The translations under genes were made by a program, and so were the position numbers. Shown in pieces: positions 57,601 to 64,000 of a DNA stretch of 64,000 bases. How positions within the stretch are numbered: the stretch's first letter is position 1; every line of letters starts with the position of its first letter. The stretch comes from Eumeta japonica (Eukaryota > Arthropoda > Insecta > Lepidoptera > Psychidae): the NCBI GenBank assembly GCA_005406025.1, contig BGZK01000099.1, forward strand, positions 1 through 64,000, written 5' to 3'. The notes below the pieces were generated by a model, which worked only from the letters and a program-made list of their open reading frames with translations, did no database searches and had not been told where the DNA came from.

Positions 57601-59430
57601 ACATGCTGTTGGTCGGTTTTATTTCGTAGCTATTAATTACATCGTTAAAACCTCTCGGGGGAATATATAGTCCGATTCGCTTTTTCTCAGTTTTCAATTT
57701 TTATTTAAAATCGGTAAAAACACTAACTACGACCAAAATTTTTATTAGTCACCAATTTCGGCACAATTCGTCTATGTATATTCCCTATAATAAATACTTA
57801 GATTCCATGCATTTCGGGCGACATACGACGTTGCATGGTAACTAGACAACCGCTTGCCTAACGTTCTATAATGAGGGGCTTTCCTAGAATGGAAAGGGCA
57901 CGTACCCCATAAAAAAAAAAAGGTTGTAAAACATCCCTAGGACATTGTCAGCGGCGTTTAATGAGGATGTAGATGGTTTACTACCGCCGTTGTTATTTTA
58001 GGATCGACCGACTATTATTATTCCTTTAGTGTGTTCGCATTCCTGTAAACATTTGTTTTAACAATGAAAGTCTGAATTTGCGCGAAATAGTTTAAATCTT
58101 TTTCTTAAAACGGTCTGGCGTGTGTCGATAGTTCTGGCAATACCATTACATGGTTAAGAAAAAACAATACACGAATTATCTAAACAACCGCATCTTTTTT
58201 TGTTGTTTACTTAAGTTTTCATAGTGCTAATTTACTTTAAAAAAAAAATGTCCTTAAATGACCTTAAATTTTCACACAAGATTATAATTGATTGCATTTG
58301 TGTATTTTCTAAAGTAACCTCTATATATTTTATAAAGTAACCCTTCGCAATTTATCACTTAATATAAATACACGAAAGTAATTACTTTCCAAAACATTTC
58401 GAAACATTTTCGCTAAGGTCTGAATGCAACAAATGCATTCTATTCGTTCAAGGTTTCTATTCGCCAAATAGAACGAGTATCGTCTCGCAATATTGTGTTA
58501 GTATCCCACTCCGCCGTGCATCGTGGCCCATTTTATTCATTATTGGAGTTCATGAATAGCCGGAATTCAGGAAACGCATGTAACGAGTGGGAAGTCCTAA
58601 ATGCATATGTCGTGAGTGCATCTTGAATTGTGAAGCGAAAACGTGCTACGAAACAGAAGACTGTATTCTCTCAATATAAGAAGTATCCACAACACATAGC
58701 GTCCGAACGCTATGTTTCTTATATGTATATAAACATATATATGTAAAAACAGGCGAGGTTAAATTTCGTTGAACTTGTCGATCTAGATTTGATGAGAACC
58801 GGCAGTTGATGGATGAACAACTCCTAGGGACAACTATACAGCTAAAGGCCTTGTGAAATATGCTTATACTACTCTATGGCATTCATTCAACGCATTCGTC
58901 TCCCTGTTTTGGCCTTAGGTTGCATTTTACACCTTCATGATATCACATAATACATCAGCCCAGTACCTACGTTACTCCACATAACTACGCTCCCATCTTA
59001 AATTACCAGTATTTAATCTCATTCGGAAAGGTGGAAAATTGATGATCATGTAAACTATATAAATATCATTTTAATTGACCATCTGTGTGTCATTGTCTAA
59101 GGACGTTAAGCTGCTTACAATACAACGCATGACGCTCTGCCGCTGTGAAGTTAGTCACAAAAGCGTCGCAATGGCGTAATATTGGAACGCGGCGGAGAAG
59201 AAGGAAAGGTCAGGGAGCATTGAACCTGCGCATTGCGTTATTCTCAGGCAATTAAGAGCGGCAGAGTTTCGTGCGTTGTACTGTACTTTAAAGACAAATT
59301 TAATTTAAAATGTACTCAGTGCTTAGTGTAGTTTTACTACCTTACCGTGATTTTATGGAGCAATTTATGAATGTAAGTATCTTTAATAACACCAGTTAAT
59401 GTCTTCTAAAATCATCCCAGGTCAATGGCA
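57601..59430. other. Gene-free stretch
   Basis: AT-rich with some GC patches (59130-59270). Contains the hairpin acatagcgt/acgctatgt at about 58696-58717, flanked by ataagaa...ttcttat. No gene. Confidence 0.4.
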
Positions 59431-59998
59431 TTTTTTTAAGGTATGGTACGTCTGAGTAAAAAAAATAGAACTCTAATAGGATCACTTGTGCGTCTGTCCG
59501 TTCGTCTGTTACAACCCATTTTCTCTGAAATAACTGGACTGATAAATGAAAAAGTTGGTATGTGTATACGTATGTGTATATATGGATTTTGAATATATGG
59601 GGGCATATTGAAAATTAAAAAAAGTATGAAAATCTACCGTATGGCATATTAAAAGAAGTGGCTTATTATGAGAGTCGTAGATATAGTACATATATTTATT
59701 TTATAATTTAAGAAAACACAGGGAAAAATTGACCATTTCTCGCTTAACTCCAAAGTTCCTGAAACTAAAATTTCGAAAAAAGATACTGAAAATAATTCTT
59801 TACTTGGGTTACAGGAAAATTTATAAAATTCTATGCCCTTAAAGTAACGAGGTAAATCTATTAATTTTCTGTATATAAATTCACAATTGTAGTTGTTTTA
59901 GTTACCTCAAACTTTGGGTCAATTTTAAAAATAAAAATAACAAGGTAGATAACATACTCATCACACGGAACCCTCACCACGCAATTTCAACTCGCACT
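59430..59998 (+). repeat. GGGTTCCGTA-family repeat copy, diverged
   Basis: Begins 'aaggtatggtacgtctgagtaaaaaaaatagaactctaataggatcacttgtgcgtctgtccg' and ends 'catcacacggaaccctcaccacgcaatttcaactcgcacttg', matching the head and tail of the family. Length about 570 bp. Confidence 0.6.
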
Positions 59999-60049
59999 TG
60001 TTCCTCCTTTTTTTTTTTATTAAATTAATTGCCCATTATGATATCACTT

Positions 60050-60440
60050 TGGAATATAACCGTAAGTCGGCCCCATTCGAGACGGATTATACGGCGGAAT
60101 CTCGCATTTGTGTACGACCGAAAACGGCGACACGCCCGTTGACCGGGACGCCGGCGACGCGGCCGCGGCCGGCCGACGCCCGCGCGCATCAGCGCTCCCG
60201 ACGGCCGGGCCGCGAACGAGCGAAACCGCAGTGGGCCGGCGTGGGCGCAGATCGGCCCTCCGAATTCCAAGCGTTCACGCCACACACAATAATAATAATC
60301 GGCTTCTCAACGAGCTCACGCATCTCTCGCCCGGGGAACCGGTTCCTTCGGACCTCTACCGCGATATTCGCCGGCCTGACGGGGAGCACGGGCCCGGCCT
60401 GTTTGGGCTCGATCGCCTGTTTAGATTCACCTCGACTGTG
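60050..60440. promoter_or_regulatory. Strong GC/CpG island
   Basis: One of the two most CpG-rich stretches (gacgccggcgacgcggccgcggccggccgac). Open frames on both strands overlap completely (59998-60536 plus, 60025-60389 minus), which is typical of composition rather than coding; none is recognised or flanked by consensus splice sites. Candidate distal promoter or enhancer of the 44 kb gene, or an unrecognised first exon. Confidence 0.35.
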
Positions 60441-60536
60441 ACGTTCTTATTGGAATCAATTCGGGAATCGGTTCCTGTTACCCTTGGTTATGAACATCTT
60501 CAAATGGAAACTATAGACCATTATGTTGAGACGTAA

Positions 60537-61980
60537 ATAATTATGTGGACATTTTAATTTTTATGGTTATATTAAATTATTTATTTTTACAATATCATTC
60601 ATTAGTGAATAGTATTTCCGTATTTATAATTATCATTATTTATTTTTAAAAATCAAGCTGCATTGTAATTCGTCCGCTTCGTGCAGTGCCGGCGTGTCGT
60701 GGTAGAGGGGCGTTCGCGCGAAGAGGTCCATAATTGGACCTGGCTACTGGGTTTAAATAGGCTGCTAACAAATGTGGTGTGAATTGGCAGGAGTGTTCGG
60801 ATTTCGTACGGATCGTTTTATATCATATTATTTGTTTTAATTATTGCAATTATGCATTTTTGTTTATCGGAGACAGGTGAACGTTAACATTTTCCTATTT
60901 TTAACATTATATTATTATATGACGTATTAATGTTCAATTTTATATGTGGTCCTCTAAATTCTGTCTTGTAGCATAGGTCTTTTGTACTAGCCTAGGTCAC
61001 TAAAATAAAAGATTCAAAATTAAGTGACCGGTATTTATGTATTTAAAAATAGAAGAAAACCTTTCTTCTATACCTGCTCATAAATGAGCTAACGGATCAG
61101 CCTACGACGCGACGTAAAAAAATCCATTGTGATAGGGTTGACCGCCATAAAATATTTATGAATTTATCGTTAGGGCCCTTTGTTCTCCGGAGTCCTTTGT
61201 TAGACGTTTCCGAAAATAGTAAAGCATAGATTTATGGTCAAAAAGAAGACCCCTATTTGAGAATGGATAATTTGTGACCTCCGATATATTAAATATTCCA
61301 AGCGGGTAGGATTTCGTTACTAATATATAAAGTCGGGTATTACGATATGGTCGCGTATCGGCAATAGCCCATTGTCACTTATAAATATTGAAAGGTATGA
61401 GTAGGTACCTCGATACCTTCCCTTAACGACTTAAGGCGCTGACCAATAGGAAGGATAATGACGTTGTTCGATATCATCAAGCTGAATTGAAGAAACGAAT
61501 GGCCGTCGATTATTTTTGGTTGCCATACGAATATCGTAAACTAAAATAAAAAAAAATGGTAACCTAAAGCAAGATGGCGTCAATGGATATTGCCAGAGAC
61601 GTAAAAACCGAGGGAAGTGGCCAGTCGAATAAGTCGACGGGAAGTATTCAAGCGACAACGGTTGACGTCAAATCAGAACTGTCATACATCACATCTCCGT
61701 GAGAAAAACAGTGTATAATAAATATGGCTAACTGCCACACTGAAACGTCGCTGACGATGATAAAAATAATTAAAACTACATAAAGGTATGATTTTCCTGA
61801 TTTATTATGAAAGGGATTAAAACTATGAAAATCTGTCTTTCTCTTTGTGCCATATCTAATTTACGTGATACAGCCTTTTTTGGGATTTCATGTTCGAAAA
61901 CATAACGATTTATTGAGAGTTTTCGGCGTGTGGCTAATCGTTTGTCTGTATGTCACGATAATTTTTTTTAAGGATTGTCA
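60537..61980. other. Gene-free stretch
   Basis: AT-rich unique sequence with a small GC patch at 60680-60730. No gene or repeat recognised. Confidence 0.4.
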
Positions 61981-62573
61981 TCTACACTAATATAAAGCGG
62001 CTTTGTTTCCTTGTTATGTAGGTTTTATCTCTGGAGCTACTTAACCGATTCTAAAAATTATAGAAACCTATATGTCCTTTAGTAATACAAATTATATTTT
62101 AGTATTTTATATTTCCCAAGTTTCGTCACAATCCGTTCAGAATGATCGAAGTTCAGTGGCATTAAACTTATATTTTGTCATCCATTCTTTCGCCTTATAA
62201 CATTAGTATGACGTGACAGATAATTTTACGTTGTAGAATTGAGAAGCAATGGACAAACATACATACGTACTTAACAACATACATACATGAATAATACACT
62301 AATTATAACATCCATATGAGTAAACAAACACAATCATGTACTTGACATGTAAAAAACTATTATTTCACATGGATGAAACCATGGAGCGCATGTTCAATAC
62401 AATGAATGGTCAGGATCGAGAGCGAGACCAGATTCAGAATCGAAGAGAGGAATAGAATTAGAATCTAGAGTAGAGGCGCTTTGTAATTAAGAATGTGTGA
62501 GAGAAAAAAAGAGAGCATAGATAATGAAGGAATTCATCCTATGGCCATGGGCGGAGCCGCAAGCGAAAGCTAG
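61981..62573 (+). mobile_element. Complete non-autonomous Helitron
   Basis: Starts TCTACACTAATATAAAGCGG immediately after an A (61980) and ends ...GCAAGCGAAAGCTAG immediately before a T (62574), the A|T insertion and TC...CTAG ends that define Helitrons. The terminal hairpin GCGGAGCCGC (62551-62560) lies about 10 bases before the CTAG. The interior has the 'gttatgtaggttttatctctggagctacttaaccgatt' block of lepidopteran Helitrons and a purine-rich degenerate repeat at 62405-62520. At 593 bp it encodes no Rep-helicase. Confidence 0.9.
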
Positions 62574-63835
62574 TTATTGTAATCATCAGTATCTATCAGT
62601 TGAAGATCTAGCAGTTCCAGAAACTATATTCTGTTCACCAGAAACCATTTGGTGGCTATTTCATTCAAACCGAAATCAAATGGAGATTATATTATGTACC
62701 TAGAAGTAGGTATTTATGTACTCTTGTAGTAATACAGATATAAAAATTTGACGCATTTGTGATGAATAAATTTTTCATCTTTTTGGCATGAAACATGCAA
62801 AGCATGAAACCATTAAAAGCTCAAACGAAAATTCATTTCTTCTGCGTGTCAAGTTGGTTATGACATGTAAGATATGCTTTGCATAAATACTCCTTTTTTA
62901 CATTTACATCATTTGTGATTTAAAATAACGATATCATGCGTAATTTTTACTCGTACATAAAAAGTTACAAAAAAATGATATTAACCTCTCTTTATCCCTG
63001 AAATTTTTTAACCATAGCGCACTGAAAAATAATTGATTGGCTTTGTGGTGATCATTAATTTTATTATATTCAATCATGGTGGTTACTATAGAAAATATAA
63101 AAAAGTTAATTATTTTAAATAGTCGATATATTTATTAGTCTTTTTTACACATTTTTGTGAAAATTTAAGTTTTCTAAATTTTTATTTACGAGAGTTCGGG
63201 TACACGACTTTTTGCATAATAATAGTAGATTTAAGTCAGAATTGCATTGGTAAGTATTGTGTTGTGTATGAAAAGAATAGAAAACAAAAGCCGATGACTT
63301 TTAACAAGCTGAAAAAAATTATATTTATTTATTACTAAGGTTCAAGAAACAAATAGTTTTTCAACAATCGAACAAAATTCGAGACATAATTGAATAATTT
63401 TATTAAGTGAAAGAATCTATTTTTGTAGAAATAAAAAAAAAAAACAAAAATTTGTAGGCCTCTTTAAATTCTTAATTTGTGAGTGCTAAACAGACCCAGG
63501 TTATATTTAAACGATATTTATAAATGATATACATGATATGCCTTTTTTTTTAAATTAAAACAACAAATACACCAGCAGGAGACATTAAACCAGAAGAACT
63601 CGTATTTTGTATTTTAGATTTTGAGTTGATGTATTTTTTTCAGCGACGGAACCCAAAACACCAAAGACGAACTTAGACGGCGCCTAAATCTTATTACACT
63701 TCACTGCGCGTTTTCTCAGCTGCCAGATGTAAATAATTTCCCCTTTTTTTTTCCTCTATTTTTTTTAATGTGAAATCATCTCAATAAAACGTCGAGTTGA
63801 ATTAAAATAAATTCACGGAAATAAATCTCAACGTC
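62574..63835. other. Gene-free stretch
   Basis: AT-rich, many homopolymer runs. No gene or recognised repeat. Confidence 0.4.
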
Positions 63836-64000
63836 GGCGATTGTTTAAAGACGGGACAGTAAATTAGTTTTAATGCGCATTCGGTCGACGCACGCGCACT
63901 CGCGTCCGACGCCGGCGGCGCGGTGCGATTTCGGCCGTAATCTAACGCGACTTCATTAAATTCGATTTTACGTCTTCATAGCGGCTGGCGCCCGGCCAGG
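63836..64000. promoter_or_regulatory. GC-rich island at the right edge
   Basis: CpG-rich sequence (gtcgacgcacgcgcactcgcgtccgacgccggcggcgcgg) running off the window. It may be the edge of another CpG island or exon; undetermined. Confidence 0.3.

Noticed and set aside
59998..60536. 147- and 142-codon plus ORFs with minus counterparts at the 60.2 kb island
   Set aside because: Overlapping open frames on both strands without recognisable domains or splice sites; GC-driven.

Overview
The window is nuclear DNA of an insect, almost certainly a moth or butterfly (Lepidoptera). It is AT-rich, has small exons separated by multi-kilobase introns, and is densely seeded with old mobile elements. The lepidopteran call rests on a Helitron with the TC start and GCGGAGCCGC hairpin/CTAG end common in that order, on several copies of the roughly 300-600 bp repeat that opens with GGGTTCCGTA and ends near ACGGAACCCT, and on a tRNA-derived SINE. 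No bacterial-type genes, rRNA, CRISPR arrays or intact tRNA genes are visible.

Only a little of the window codes for host protein. The best gene is on the minus strand: a secreted Ly6/uPAR (three-finger fold) protein, with exon 3 at 14147-14355, exon 2 at 17768-17929 and a candidate signal-peptide exon at 26738-26820. Exons 2 and 3 join in frame into a ten-cysteine Ly6 domain with a CxCxxDxCN end and a hydrophobic tail suited to a GPI anchor. The candidate signal exon joins in the right phase but carries an in-frame TGA. A second minus-strand signal-peptide exon (5700-5802), downstream of a CpG-rich promoter-like stretch, also ends in phase 1. It may be the first exon of a tandem Ly6 paralogue whose remaining exons lie beyond the left edge. 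On the plus strand, a CpG island at 43.6-44.1 kb ends in a tiny first coding exon (44029-44045) with a strong donor. The spaced GC-rich islands to its right (46.2, 49.2, 52.1, 60.2 and 63.9 kb) may be regulatory DNA in its long first intron.

Mobile and decayed DNA by region: 0-0.3 kb LINE; 6.3-7.3 kb and 11.2-11.8 kb Helitron-like copies; 7.9-8.4 kb a hAT-like MITE nested in a Gypsy pol remnant; 8.7-11 kb remnants of a possible SWIM/YqaJ-type gene and a duplicated THAP module; 12.3-13.5 kb LINE; 22.2-23.4 kb an inverted-repeat element packed with a recurring CTCGAG/GTCAGATTA motif; 26.9-30.1 kb tandem arrays and a repeat with an internal (CA)n; 33 kb LINE 3' end; 34.9-36.1 kb dead mariner; 39-40 kb a PIF/Harbinger element with divergent transposase and MADF/BESS remnants; 42.6 kb THAP remnant; 48-60 kb several GGGTTCCGTA-family repeats, a SINE and a palindromic MITE; 62-62.6 kb a complete non-autonomous Helitron.

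A recurring oddity is a set of near-perfect short hairpins (13-26 bp stems, mostly 1-12 nt loops) scattered through the non-coding DNA. The strongest leads are the 22.2-23.4 kb element, the stop codon in the Ly6 signal exon, and the hairpin set.
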